This document shows, piece by piece, positions 28,436-37,624 of a stretch of 64,000 nt of DNA; position 1 is the first letter of the stretch; each line of letters begins with the position of its first letter. The DNA comes from M3007 sp043764095 (GTDB lineage: Bacteria > Bacteroidota > Bacteroidia > Chitinophagales > Saprospiraceae), in contig JAYUKX010000081.1 of NCBI GenBank assembly GCA_043764095.1, forward strand, positions 1 through 64,000, read 5' to 3'. The notes beneath the pieces are model-generated. The model saw only the letters and a list, made by a program, of their open reading frames with translations, was not told the origin of the DNA and made no database searches. The translations under genes were made by a program, and so were the position numbers.

Positions 28436-28443
28436 GAAAGGTA
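28436..28443 (-). promoter_or_regulatory. Putative -7 box (TACCTTTC) of the susC operon
   Basis: On the minus strand TACCTTTC differs from TAnnTTTG at one base. It would give a leader of about 90 bases before the susC ATG at 28339. There is no clear -33 element. It lies in the 274-base gap shared with the LacI-type gene. Confidence 0.3.
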
Positions 28444-28544
28444 TTTCAATCTATATCAGAAAAAGAAATTTAGGGTTAACACTCACTGGTTTGTATCGGT
28501 CATTTAGGCTAAAAAAGAATAATTTTATAGATTTTTACCGTATT

Positions 28545-28577
28545 AAATCGTTTGCGCAATTTTTATTTTGATATTTG
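28545..28577 (+). promoter_or_regulatory. Candidate operator and promoter of the LacI-type regulator
   Basis: AAATCGTTTG (28545-28554) fits the AAnCGnTT centre of LacI-family operators, and the adjoining TTGCGCAA (28552-28559) is a perfect 8-bp palindrome. TTTG (28551-28554) and GATATTTG (28570-28577) could be -33 and -7 elements, though the 15-base spacing is short. Overlap of operator and promoter would fit autoregulation. Confidence 0.3.
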
Positions 28578-28613
28578 CACTACGATATAACGCGGTTCAA
28601 CAACTTAAACAAA

Positions 28614-29633
28614 ATGAGTAAGCACCAGTCAACGATAAAGGAGATCGCTGCAGCATTAAATGTAGCTATTTCTACAGTTTCGAGGGCATTGAGCAATGAC
28701 CCTAGGATTGGTTTGCGCACTAGAATGCGGGTAAATGAGATGGCAAAAGCTCTCCATTATATACCCAATCCGGCGGCAAAATCATTGCGCAAGCAGGACG
28801 CATTGTCTATTGGAATTGTATTGCCACAATTGAGGGAAGAGTTTTTTTCCTTGGCATTAAATGGCATTGAAGATGTTTTTGAAGGCAAAGGCTACAATAT
28901 TTTTATTACCCAAAGTCGTGATAAAATGGAACGGGAGGCAAAAGCCACCAATTATTTCCTCAACAATCGGGTAAATGGTGTGATTGCAAGTATCTCCGCA
29001 GAAACAACAGATTATCAACATTTTAAAGAACTACAGGAATTTGGTGTGCCGCTCGTCTTTTTTGACCGAATACCCACAAATTTCCCTGCCCATTGCGTCC
29101 GATCCAATGTAGAAGATGGCGTATTAAAGGCGATGGAGTACCTATCTAAAAAGAATATTAAAAATATTGCATTGCTTAACGGCCCTAAAACCTTAGGTAT
29201 TTCGCAAGAACGGCTTAGAGGTTATCTTTCAGCACTCAAAGTGTTTAATTTTAAACCTACTCCAGGATTTATTAGATATACAGATTTTAGCAGGGAAAAT
29301 ATTGATCGGATTATGACCGATATATGGTTCAACACCGATGAAAAGCCGGAAGCGATTTTGGCATTTAACGATTATGTGGCACTCAATGCCATGCAATGGT
29401 GTAAGAAAAACGGCATAAAGCCCAACGAGGATGTGTTTTTTGTAAGTTTTGCCAATTTGCCCATTACCGATTATCTGGATCATCCCCCAGCGGCATCCTT
29501 GGAACAATATGCTTATTTAATGGGTGAAAAGGCGGCAAAACTGATGATTAGTCTATTGGAGGACGAATCTGTGCGGTACGGAAATAATTATCAGGAAATA
29601 ATTATGGACACGGAGTTGGTAGTACATATATAA
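28614..29633 (+). CDS. LacI/GalR family transcriptional regulator
   Basis: This is a 339-residue regulator. Residues 6-27 (TIKEIAAALNVAISTVSRAL) are the LacI helix-turn-helix, followed by the hinge helix (NPAAKSLRKQ, about 49-58). The rest is a periplasmic-binding-protein-like sensor domain (SIGIVLPQLREEFFSLALNGIEDV, VNGVIASISAETTD, ALLNGPKTLGISQERLRGY, PEAILAFNDYVALNAM). I start at the ATG 28614, because the extension to 28575 needs a TTG start and adds nothing conserved. It is divergent from susC and probably controls the galactoside operon; the ligand is likely a sugar or sugar phosphate of that pathway. Confidence 0.93.
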   Translation: MSKHQSTIKEIAAALNVAISTVSRALSNDPRIGLRTRMRVNEMAKALHYIPNPAAKSLRKQDALSIGIVLPQLREEFFSLALNGIEDVFEGKGYNIFITQSRDKMEREAKATNYFLNNRVNGVIASISAETTDYQHFKELQEFGVPLVFFDRIPTNFPAHCVRSNVEDGVLKAMEYLSKKNIKNIALLNGPKTLGISQERLRGYLSALKVFNFKPTPGFIRYTDFSRENIDRIMTDIWFNTDEKPEAILAFNDYVALNAMQWCKKNGIKPNEDVFFVSFANLPITDYLDHPPAASLEQYAYLMGEKAAKLMISLLEDESVRYGNNYQEIIMDTELVVHI

Positions 29634-29702
29634 TTACATTACCTTTACGCCATTGTTTTAATCCATTACAATGGTTTCCCGACCATATTTTAAAGTATGG
29701 AC

Positions 29703-29739
29703 AAGGCCGACAGACTCGTCATGGAGTACTGTCGGCCTT
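29703..29739. terminator. Bidirectional hairpin terminator
   Basis: AAGGCCGACAG (29703-29713) pairs perfectly with CTGTCGGCCTT (29729-29739). The loop can extend the stem (ACTC/GAGT), and on the plus strand TGTTGTTTT follows. It separates the convergent LacI-type gene (end 29633) and the large secreted protein gene (end 29756). A weaker hairpin CCATTGT/ACAATGG lies just before (29650-29674). Confidence 0.75.
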
Positions 29740-29755
29740 TGTTGTTTTAAGATCC

Positions 29756-32700
29756 TTAGCGAATAAGCGTGACTTCGCCCGTAAGTGGTGCTTGTAATTC
29801 ACCATCCAGCCTCCGCCAACTGATTTTATAAATATAAGTGTCCATTGGTGCAGGTTTCCCGCCAACAGTTCCATCCCATTCCTTTATGGTCTCGGAGGAC
29901 GTAAATATCTTTTGTCCCCACCTATTATATATTTGCATATTTTCGACGATACCTCCGCCTTCAATAAATATCAATTTAAGCGTATTATTAAGCGTATCAT
30001 TGCCTGGTGTAAAGGCATTGGGAACGGCCACTACTGGCTGAATCACCGTAAATAAAACAGATGCTTCGCGCACACAACCACCAGGGGAAGTGGCCACCAA
30101 TACGTATCGAATGGTGTTGTCATCCGTAGAAATGGTAGTGGTGATCAATTGTTGGGTTCCAATATTTTCAGTGCCATTTTGCAGCCACTCGAAGGTATAT
30201 TGCTGGATATTGCCTCCAGGGGTAATACTTGCGGTTAATTCCAGTACTTGGCCCAAGTTCAAAGTATCATTTGCTGCGTCAGATACTATACTCAGTTCAA
30301 AAGAGGGTATAACAGTTACCTTCACTGATTCCGTTAAAACGCAATTATTGCCATAAGTCAATGCCACATTATATGTAGTGGTATTTGTAGGGCTTACCAA
30401 AATCGAAGACGTAGTGGCACCCGTGGACCAAAGTAGCGTACCGGGCGAAGCATTGGCGTTTAAAGTAATCATGTCGCCGCTACATATTATAGTGTCCTGT
30501 GTTGGATTCAAAGTGCCTTCGGCAACGCCTATTGTGACTGATCTGGTAGATACGCATATACCTAAAGTAGCGACCACCGTATATGTAGTGGTTGCTGTAG
30601 GAGAAACAGTTGGATTGCCAGCAGATGCCCCTAATGTGGGATCAGGCGGAGAAGCCGTCCAAACATAAGTCGCGCCAAGCGGTACAGACTCATTATTGAG
30701 CGTAATGCCATCACCTGGACAAATTTGTGTGGGATCGGGAAGATCCAGCGGCACACTTTCGCCATTTACGGTAACCAATACATTATCGGTTTTAGTACAT
30801 CCATCACCATAGGTATAGGTCACTATATAATTATTAGTTGCTGCAATATTTTCTGTAAATGCTTGTGTACTTTGCCCTGAACTCCAAGAGTAAGCACCTG
30901 GTAATGAACCACTTGCGGTAAACAAAACTGGTTCGTTGCGGCAAACCGCAGTGTCCTTTGAAACATTTAATGTAGCATCCAATACCGAAATGGTAACTGA
31001 ACCTGTGTAAGGGCAACCATTAGTTGCAGTAACACTATACGTAACTGTGGGTAATAATGGTGTAACTGTGGGCGATGCCAAATTACTACCTGGGAAAGCA
31101 GGATCCGTAGAAGTCCAAGTATAAGTAGTAAATGGTTCAACATTACTATTGAGCGTTACCGATTCTCCTTTGCACAGTACTACATCAGAAGGGAAAACGA
31201 TGGAAGGTGGCGGCTTTATACTAATACTTGCCGATGCCGAAACCGGACAATCCTGAAATGTACCTTGCGCCGTAAATACGGTATTACTGTTTACCGTAGC
31301 AATTGGATTATCACAATCGGTACAACTTAACCCCATAGACGGAGTCCAAGCAATATCCGTAACCCCTGTTGGATAAATTACTGTTAATTGAACAGGGTTA
31401 TTAGGGCAAATAGAAGTATCCTTGGGAACAATCATAATTTGAGGGGGAATAATGACATTGATCGCTGCAAAAGCAGTATCAATACACCCACCATTTTTAG
31501 TAATGCGACGATAAATGGTCGTTTCATTTGCCGAAATGACCATATTATAAAGACTATCAGGGGTTAATTGCCCTATCGCAGGTGTCCATTCAAATTCCAT
31601 ATATGCGTATTCACCTGGTTCGTAAATAGGGGAAACCAGCAATACTTGTTGACCCTGACAAACCGTAGTATCTGAGGGCATAATATCAAGATCTTTTGGA
31701 ATACTATCTACTGTTACATATACTAATGCTTCGCGATTACAACCACCAAGGGACGATTTTATGCTGTAAGTAATCGTTTCCAGTGGCTTGGCAATCGCAC
31801 TCAAATTACCGGGGGCAATCGTAAGCCCAGAGAGCGGTGACCAAGAAATTGGATTACCACTAGGACTTACACTCGCTTGAATATTAATGGATTTACCCTG
31901 ACAAATACTGATGGTATCGGGTACATTTAACTGCAAAACAAGTGGTACAACCGTTACATCAACAGTTCTAACAATTGTACACCCACCTAAAGATGCAGTT
32001 AAGCTATAAGTAGTTGTTGTATTGGGCGATTCTACGGGATTTATAGCATTGGGCTGCCCCATTGTACCTATATTGGCCATCCAGGCGTAAGTTGCTCCTT
32101 GTTGTTGTGCTGTAGTGGAAAGTTTTACTGGCTGGCCAACGCAAATCGCGGTATCATTTGTAACAGCAACTAAAGGAATCTCATTTACAATAACTACAAC
32201 ACTATCTAGTGCCGAAACAGGACAAGAACCATTATTCGCTGTTAAATAGTAAGTGGTATTCACCGTAGGGGTTACAGAGGGGTTAGCAAGTATAGATCCA
32301 AATCCTGGTGGCTTAGAACTCCAAGAATAAGAAGTTCCGGGTTGTGCAACACCACCCAGTTGGATCGTTTCTCCTTTGCAAATCGTTTGGTCGTCCGAAA
32401 TTATGTACTGAGGTTGAGGAGCTGGCAATACCGTAACAACTAATGTATCTTTAAATAAACAAAAGGTTGTTAAGAGCGAAGCCACGTAGGTATATGTACC
32501 AGGATTTAACGGGCCTACTGTAGGGCTTGGGCAATTATTGCAACTTAACGATTGTCCACTCCATACATAAGAGGCATTTGTTGGCCCGTTTTCATTAAGT
32601 TCAAAAGTAGCACCCGAGCACACGGTCACATCAGGCCCTAGGTTTAACTCAAATATTTTTACATCAACGTTCAGTATCACCGAATTACAAGCAGTGGCTA

Positions 32701-34732
32701 CTTGTACTTGATATTTGGTTGATTCAGAGGGTGAAGCAATTGGATTAGAGCACTGCGAACAGCTGAGTCCATTTGTTGGCTGCCAGAAATAGGCTTCACC
32801 ACCAGTAGCAAAAAGCGAGGCCGATTGCCCCAAGCAAATGGTAGTATCAGAGCCAGCAGTAGGTAACCCATCTTCAGGCACAAGTATACCCTCAGTAGTA
32901 CCTGTAAAGTCAATAGCTATACCTCCATCTTCAATAGCGCCGCCATAATCATCCATTAATACTACATAATATTTGCCTTCAACCACATCCAAACGCCTTA
33001 CAAAATTATCGCCATCGGCACTAGGTGTTGATGGGTCGCCACAATCAAAATCATCTGTTACAATATCTCCTGTGCCGGGATGTACATCTTGAAGTCCGGT
33101 AGGTACTTCCCCTCCAGTCCAGGTTGAACGAACAGGCTGGTTATTGGATGTAAAATTACAAATATCGTCAAATGAATCAATCGGCCCCCAAACACTAATA
33201 TCAATATCCGTAGAGTCTTCTAATATTGCAGATTCAACGGTGAAACCAAATTTGCCGTTTGCACCTGCTTTAAAGTAGAAAAAAGAATAATTAAACTCTG
33301 GGGCGACAAAACAGCCGTCATTTACCCCTTCCTCAATAAAATCAGGATCACCTTGACCGGGGTTCAGGGCAATAATTTCGGGCAAAACAGTACTACAACC
33401 ACCAATATTCAATGCTTTATCACAAGTAGATGCTGCAGGTAATATAATAGGACAAGTAACCGTGTCCACCTGAATAGAAAAAGGAGTACAGTCGCCTATG
33501 GCACCGAATACAATATAATAAGTACCCGGATTTTCTAAAAAAGCCGCATCAATGATTGGATCACCTCCACCGAAAAATACAGCATCGGTGATCGCTATAC
33601 ATTCAGCACCTGGTTCTGTTGGACAAGCGGAGTACACGCCTAAACCCGATTGGTCGCCAGAGCCCGTAGTTGTCACTTTTATACATTCATTACCCGATGA
33701 GGTATAGGAAAACACATAGTCGTTGCCCGTGACATAATCGCTACCACAGGGGTCAAATGAAATGGCATCGCCTGAAAAACAAGTGCTTAAATTGCTGCCT
33801 AAATATGGTAATGATGGTATCTCGCTGGGTTCACTACAAGTTGTAATAGGAGGAGCAGTGCAAGGACTAGTGGAACAAACCCATGTCAAGGTAAAACCTT
33901 CATCTACTGTAACAAAATCTGAAGTGAAGGCAATTGTCGCGCAATTTGTAGGCACCTGTACTTCTAAATTTGTTCCAGCGCCATTAACAGAAACTATCGT
34001 AGGGTCAGAGATATCATCACCTTGTATAAATCGAATAATATCGTACGTTTCCTCTGTATTATAGCTCACGTTGAGGATAATACACTGATGAAATTCCTGT
34101 GGACAAATCGTAAAACTGAGTGCTTCCCCATTTTGATAATCTCCGGTTGCACCTCCTGAATCATATAAAGTGCCTTGGCAACTTGATGACCCTGGTACTT
34201 GCCCCATGTTAAACTCTGCTACGTATTCCTCCACACATAGTTTGAAGGTACCCGAATTAGTGGATGCGGAAGCGGAGAAATCGTTGACACGTATATAGTA
34301 CGATAAGCCAGGGGTTAAGCCTATTGCATCGACCGCTATCGTATTTGTGCCATTTACAGCAGCCGCACAAGTAAGCAAATCAAGCTCTACTGGACAATCG
34401 CCCCTATAGATGGCCACTTGTGGGTTTTTCAAAGTACCATTACCACCTTGGTTACCCAAAACTGAAATGGTAAAGTCCACAATATTGCCAGATGCTGGTA
34501 CCGTAAACACAAACCATACATCCCGCTGAACCCCTCCTCCATTAAAGCAAGATGGTATATTATTAGGATCTATTGTGCTTGCAGTGGCATCAATATTGGT
34601 GTATTGTGCTGCATTTGAACAGTAAGGTACTACCCCAATATCAATACTGCTACTGCAATTATCATTGGAAGGCTGTGCAAAAACTGTTGTGGCCAAAGTT
34701 AAGATGGCGAAGATGGTAAGGTGTAATCTCAT
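29756..34732 (-). CDS. Very large secreted adhesin-like protein with type B T9SS sorting domain
   Basis: The protein has about 1658 residues from the chosen start MRLHLTIFAILTLATTVFAQ, a good signal peptide; an upstream in-frame ATG at 34834 would put 34 charged residues before it. The N-terminal half has several beta domains rich in cysteine (about 20-600). The second half has about eleven Ig/PKD-like repeats of 80-95 residues, each opening with a xTxCxG-type motif (TTICLGQSASL, VTVCSGATFEL, QTICKGETIQL, TAICVGQPVKL). The C-terminus is the CHU_C type: VPNAFTPGNDTLNN, IYNRWGQKIF, WDGTVGGKPAPMDTYIYKI and GEVTLIR. It is probably surface-exposed and adhesive, in the style of SprB-type proteins. 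Confidence 0.85.
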   Translation of the reverse strand: MRLHLTIFAILTLATTVFAQPSNDNCSSSIDIGVVPYCSNAAQYTNIDATASTIDPNNIPSCFNGGGVQRDVWFVFTVPASGNIVDFTISVLGNQGGNGTLKNPQVAIYRGDCPVELDLLTCAAAVNGTNTIAVDAIGLTPGLSYYIRVNDFSASASTNSGTFKLCVEEYVAEFNMGQVPGSSSCQGTLYDSGGATGDYQNGEALSFTICPQEFHQCIILNVSYNTEETYDIIRFIQGDDISDPTIVSVNGAGTNLEVQVPTNCATIAFTSDFVTVDEGFTLTWVCSTSPCTAPPITTCSEPSEIPSLPYLGSNLSTCFSGDAISFDPCGSDYVTGNDYVFSYTSSGNECIKVTTTGSGDQSGLGVYSACPTEPGAECIAITDAVFFGGGDPIIDAAFLENPGTYYIVFGAIGDCTPFSIQVDTVTCPIILPAASTCDKALNIGGCSTVLPEIIALNPGQGDPDFIEEGVNDGCFVAPEFNYSFFYFKAGANGKFGFTVESAILEDSTDIDISVWGPIDSFDDICNFTSNNQPVRSTWTGGEVPTGLQDVHPGTGDIVTDDFDCGDPSTPSADGDNFVRRLDVVEGKYYVVLMDDYGGAIEDGGIAIDFTGTTEGILVPEDGLPTAGSDTTICLGQSASLFATGGEAYFWQPTNGLSCSQCSNPIASPSESTKYQVQVATACNSVILNVDVKIFELNLGPDVTVCSGATFELNENGPTNASYVWSGQSLSCNNCPSPTVGPLNPGTYTYVASLLTTFCLFKDTLVVTVLPAPQPQYIISDDQTICKGETIQLGGVAQPGTSYSWSSKPPGFGSILANPSVTPTVNTTYYLTANNGSCPVSALDSVVVIVNEIPLVAVTNDTAICVGQPVKLSTTAQQQGATYAWMANIGTMGQPNAINPVESPNTTTTYSLTASLGGCTIVRTVDVTVVPLVLQLNVPDTISICQGKSINIQASVSPSGNPISWSPLSGLTIAPGNLSAIAKPLETITYSIKSSLGGCNREALVYVTVDSIPKDLDIMPSDTTVCQGQQVLLVSPIYEPGEYAYMEFEWTPAIGQLTPDSLYNMVISANETTIYRRITKNGGCIDTAFAAINVIIPPQIMIVPKDTSICPNNPVQLTVIYPTGVTDIAWTPSMGLSCTDCDNPIATVNSNTVFTAQGTFQDCPVSASASISIKPPPSIVFPSDVVLCKGESVTLNSNVEPFTTYTWTSTDPAFPGSNLASPTVTPLLPTVTYSVTATNGCPYTGSVTISVLDATLNVSKDTAVCRNEPVLFTASGSLPGAYSWSSGQSTQAFTENIAATNNYIVTYTYGDGCTKTDNVLVTVNGESVPLDLPDPTQICPGDGITLNNESVPLGATYVWTASPPDPTLGASAGNPTVSPTATTTYTVVATLGICVSTRSVTIGVAEGTLNPTQDTIICSGDMITLNANASPGTLLWSTGATTSSILVSPTNTTTYNVALTYGNNCVLTESVKVTVIPSFELSIVSDAANDTLNLGQVLELTASITPGGNIQQYTFEWLQNGTENIGTQQLITTTISTDDNTIRYVLVATSPGGCVREASVLFTVIQPVVAVPNAFTPGNDTLNNTLKLIFIEGGGIVENMQIYNRWGQKIFTSSETIKEWDGTVGGKPAPMDTYIYKISWRRLDGELQAPLTGEVTLIR

Positions 34733-34906
34733 ATATATCATTTTTCGGGCGCAAATTAGGCCGAGTTTGGGTAATATTCTAACTTCTTTTTTAAACTTCC
34801 AATCCTTTAACACAAAATGGATATTTTTAGGCACACAATCATCAATGTATGACGCGAAATAGCATTTTTATTACAAAAGCATGAAAATCATCTAATGCCG
34901 AATGAC

Positions 34907-34914
34907 TACCTTTA
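34907..34914 (+). promoter_or_regulatory. Possible -7 box (TACCTTTA)
   Basis: TACCTTTA differs from TAnnTTTG by one base and lies 23 bases before the ATG at 34937 of the type A-sorted protein gene. No -33 element is clear. Confidence 0.3.
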
Positions 34915-34936
34915 CCCCTTAAATTATTATTATAAC

Positions 34937-36769
34937 ATGAATAAAATTATTTACTTTTTTATTTTCTTCGCAAGTGCCGTTAACGCTCAACTTGCAGTTC
35001 CATTTTGGAGCGAAAATTTTACCAATGGCTTACCTGCTACTTGGACAACTACAGACCAATCCAATCAAAATGCCATTTGGACTTGGTGCGCTAATCCATC
35101 CGATGACGATACTGCCCCCGGATGTCCGCCAATTTGGAATGATGGTACTAACGGACAAGTACCATTTGAATCTACTAGTGCGTCAACAGGGTTTGTCACA
35201 GTGGATTCAGATGAGTTCGGAGAACTCCCCAATGACCATATTAGCCAGCTCACTACTAGCGCTATCAATTGTAGTGGAAAAAATGTTGTTTACGTTAAAT
35301 TTGAGAACTTATTGGGTGCTTATACTTATGCCGCAGACGACAAAGCGATCCTAAAAGTAAGTACCGATAAAACAAACTGGACTACTTTTCAGATATTTTC
35401 TGGCCTAACCACATCAGTTCGATGGTCTAATAATCCAGAAATAGCCATTATAGATATTTCCTCGGCAGCTGCCAATAAGCCAACGATCTATTTACAATGG
35501 GAATGGACAGGCAACTATGATTACATGTGGAATCTAGATGATGTAGAAATGTATAGCGAAAACCCAACACCTAAGCACGATCTAAAACTTAGCAGCGGAT
35601 TTTACCCAGCGTCCAGCTATGCAACGCCAGCATCAGAAATCAAAACGGATACTTTTGGATTCTTTGCTTTTGTAAGCAACAATGGCCTTAGCGACCAGAA
35701 AAATGTTCAACTAAAAGCATGGATTACCAACAGTACCGGAGCCATTCTTTTTGCAGATAGCAATAAAATAAATACACTACCTGCTGGTTATCAGGACTCT
35801 TTGATTGATCTTTCCAAACTTTATGCTCCAGTATTACCTATTGGCTTGTACAATATCAATTATGCTGTGAGTGCCGATTCTGCGGATGCCCGTATCAGTG
35901 ATAATATATTTGTGTCTGTGTTTGAAGTAACCAGTGCTACTTTTGCCAAAGAGGATGGCCCAGAGCAATATTACCGCCCTTCGGGCATCGAAAATCAATC
36001 CAGTTGGACTGTTTGTAATTATTACAGATTTAGTAAATCAAGCGTGGAGCAATATAGAGCAATTTCCACCTCTTTTGCCTATACTACTACAGCCACCGAT
36101 CTTGAGGTGAAGGATTTAGTAGCACCCATTTATCTGCTTCGAGTAAATGACGATATTACAGATGATCTTGAAAACTTAGATGGAACTTCGCTATTTAGTT
36201 CTTTAGAATTTATTGGAACCGCTGATTATGATGCACCTGATTCTATCAATACAGGTGGCTCTATTCAATTTGCAAAATTAATTGACGCTAATGGCGGCGA
36301 TGGTGTTGAGTTAGAAAAAGGAGGGCGTTATATCATTGCTATAGAGTATTCAGGCGATAATCGCTTTGCTTATCATGCTTTTAATGATGACAATAACTAT
36401 CTATTCAGCTCTACATTAATTTTTGGAAACAATGGATTTTCCTCATTTGGTGAAGATGTGAATGCTGTTTTGCGCCTCCAATTGGCACTCTTAAGTACTA
36501 CTGATAACGTAGCACTACCTAGTTACGCTATGGAGGTATTTCCGAATCCCGCCACAGATTTTGTAACACTCAATGTGAACTTGGACAAATCAGGCCCAGT
36601 TACGATTACTATTGCGGATATTACAGGCAAAGTAATTCTTTCTGACGATCAAAACAATACACAACAAGCATCTTTCACCTATCCACTACCTAAACTAGCG
36701 GCAGGTGTCTATTTGGCTCGTATTGCTACGAATGAGGGTACTTTGACTAAGCGATTTGTCGTTAAATAA
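34937..36769 (+). CDS. Secreted protein with type A T9SS sorting domain
   Basis: The protein has about 610 residues from the ATG at 34937, which gives a clean signal peptide (MNKIIYFFIFFASAVNAQ); an in-frame start at 34895 lies upstream of and across the putative -7 box. Residues about 20-210 look like a jelly-roll/MAM-like beta-sandwich (FWSENFTNGLPATWTTTDQ, INCSGKNVVYVKFENL, YLQWEWTGNYDYMWNLDDVE). The middle has no recognised family. The C-terminal 85 residues are a type A sorting domain (VFPNPATDFVTLNVNL, LAAGVYLARIATNEGTLTKR). It is probably attached to or released from the surface. It is divergent from the large adhesin-like gene. Confidence 0.82.
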   Translation: MNKIIYFFIFFASAVNAQLAVPFWSENFTNGLPATWTTTDQSNQNAIWTWCANPSDDDTAPGCPPIWNDGTNGQVPFESTSASTGFVTVDSDEFGELPNDHISQLTTSAINCSGKNVVYVKFENLLGAYTYAADDKAILKVSTDKTNWTTFQIFSGLTTSVRWSNNPEIAIIDISSAAANKPTIYLQWEWTGNYDYMWNLDDVEMYSENPTPKHDLKLSSGFYPASSYATPASEIKTDTFGFFAFVSNNGLSDQKNVQLKAWITNSTGAILFADSNKINTLPAGYQDSLIDLSKLYAPVLPIGLYNINYAVSADSADARISDNIFVSVFEVTSATFAKEDGPEQYYRPSGIENQSSWTVCNYYRFSKSSVEQYRAISTSFAYTTTATDLEVKDLVAPIYLLRVNDDITDDLENLDGTSLFSSLEFIGTADYDAPDSINTGGSIQFAKLIDANGGDGVELEKGGRYIIAIEYSGDNRFAYHAFNDDNNYLFSSTLIFGNNGFSSFGEDVNAVLRLQLALLSTTDNVALPSYAMEVFPNPATDFVTLNVNLDKSGPVTITIADITGKVILSDDQNNTQQASFTYPLPKLAAGVYLARIATNEGTLTKRFVVK

Positions 36770-36773
36770 AGCA

Positions 36774-36941
36774 CCTTAGGAATAAAATTTAAATAAAGGA
36801 ACAAATTTGGCGGCCTTATTTTGCCCCTCTTTTCGTTATTCATCGGTTGTTTAGAAATCTACTAAACGCCCTCTTCATGCCTTAATAGTGACAAAATCGT
36901 CTCCCCAAATCTGTACCTTTATTTAAATTTCATTCCTTAAG
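36774..36941. repeat. 168-bp imperfect palindrome with 37-bp inverted ends (element D)
   Basis: Bases 36774-36810 match the complement of 36905-36941 at 32 of 37 positions; the shared part includes GAAATTTAAATAAAGG-like sequence on both arms. Weaker pairing continues to the apex, which is the hairpin GTTTAG...CTAAAC. Length and shape are like elements A2 and B, but the sequence is different. It starts 4 bases after the stop of the upstream gene. Confidence 0.75.
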
Positions 36942-36950
36942 TAATTTTAC

Positions 36951-37014
36951 CTCTTAATTTTTAGCCCAAAACGCGTGATATGTATGTTACGCTTTTTGGG
37001 CTAAAATTTAAGAG
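36951..37014. terminator. 26-bp-stem hairpin with following T-run (element E)
   Basis: CTCTTAATTTTTAGCCCAAA onward (36951-36976) pairs with 36989-37014, with two mismatches and a 12-base loop. On the plus strand ACTTTTTTC follows at once, as in an intrinsic terminator. It could end the transcript of the type A-sorted protein gene (stop 36769) or of anything read through element D. It lies 47 bases before the sigma factor gene. Confidence 0.55.
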
Positions 37015-37061
37015 ACTTTTTTCATGCAACCATTTTACGACACATGTCCCTATAAAGTACA

Positions 37062-37619
37062 ATGCAGATAACAGAGCAGGATTTATACCATTTAGCAAAG
37101 GCTTGTGCCGAAAAAAACGTGCGGGCTCAGCAATTGTTATACGAACATTTTAAAACAAAAATGTTTGGTGTATGCCTGCGTTATGCCAATAATCGACAAG
37201 ACGCCGAGGATTACTTACACGATGGATTCATGGCTATTTTCAAAGATATTCAACAATTTAAAGGCCAAGGAAGCCTTGAGGGATGGATGCGAAGGGTAGT
37301 TGTTCGCAACACATTGAAGAATATAAAAAAACAAAAATTGATTGATTTTTTTCCCGATAATTTAGTTTTTGATAAAAAAGTGGAAGATCATGAAGAATAT
37401 AGTTTTTTTAAAGACGAGTCAATAATTGATCTTACGCTACAGTTATTGCAAAGCATGCCCACTGGATTTAGAACTGTGATTAATCTCTTCATTTTAGAAA
37501 ATTATTCACACGCCGAAATCGCAGCAGAACTCGGCATTACAGAAGGCACATCAAAGTCGCAACTTAATCGCGCAAAAGCACATTTAAGGTCGGCCTTAGA
37601 GAAAAAACTAACGGAGTAA
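37062..37619 (+). CDS. ECF-type sigma-70 family RNA polymerase sigma factor
   Basis: This is a 185-residue sigma factor. Region 2 (about 20-90) has YEHFKTKMFGVCLRYANNRQ, DAEDYLHDGFMAIFKDI and GSLEGWMRRVVVRNTLK. Region 4 (about 125-180) has LQSMPTGFRTVINLFILENY and the HTH AEIAAELGITEGTSKSQLNR. It has no region 3, which is normal for ECF sigma factors. The next gene starts 5 bases later and encodes a membrane protein that probably acts as its partner. Target promoters are unknown. Confidence 0.92.
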   Translation: MQITEQDLYHLAKACAEKNVRAQQLLYEHFKTKMFGVCLRYANNRQDAEDYLHDGFMAIFKDIQQFKGQGSLEGWMRRVVVRNTLKNIKKQKLIDFFPDNLVFDKKVEDHEEYSFFKDESIIDLTLQLLQSMPTGFRTVINLFILENYSHAEIAAELGITEGTSKSQLNRAKAHLRSALEKKLTE

Positions 37620-37624
37620 AGTTT

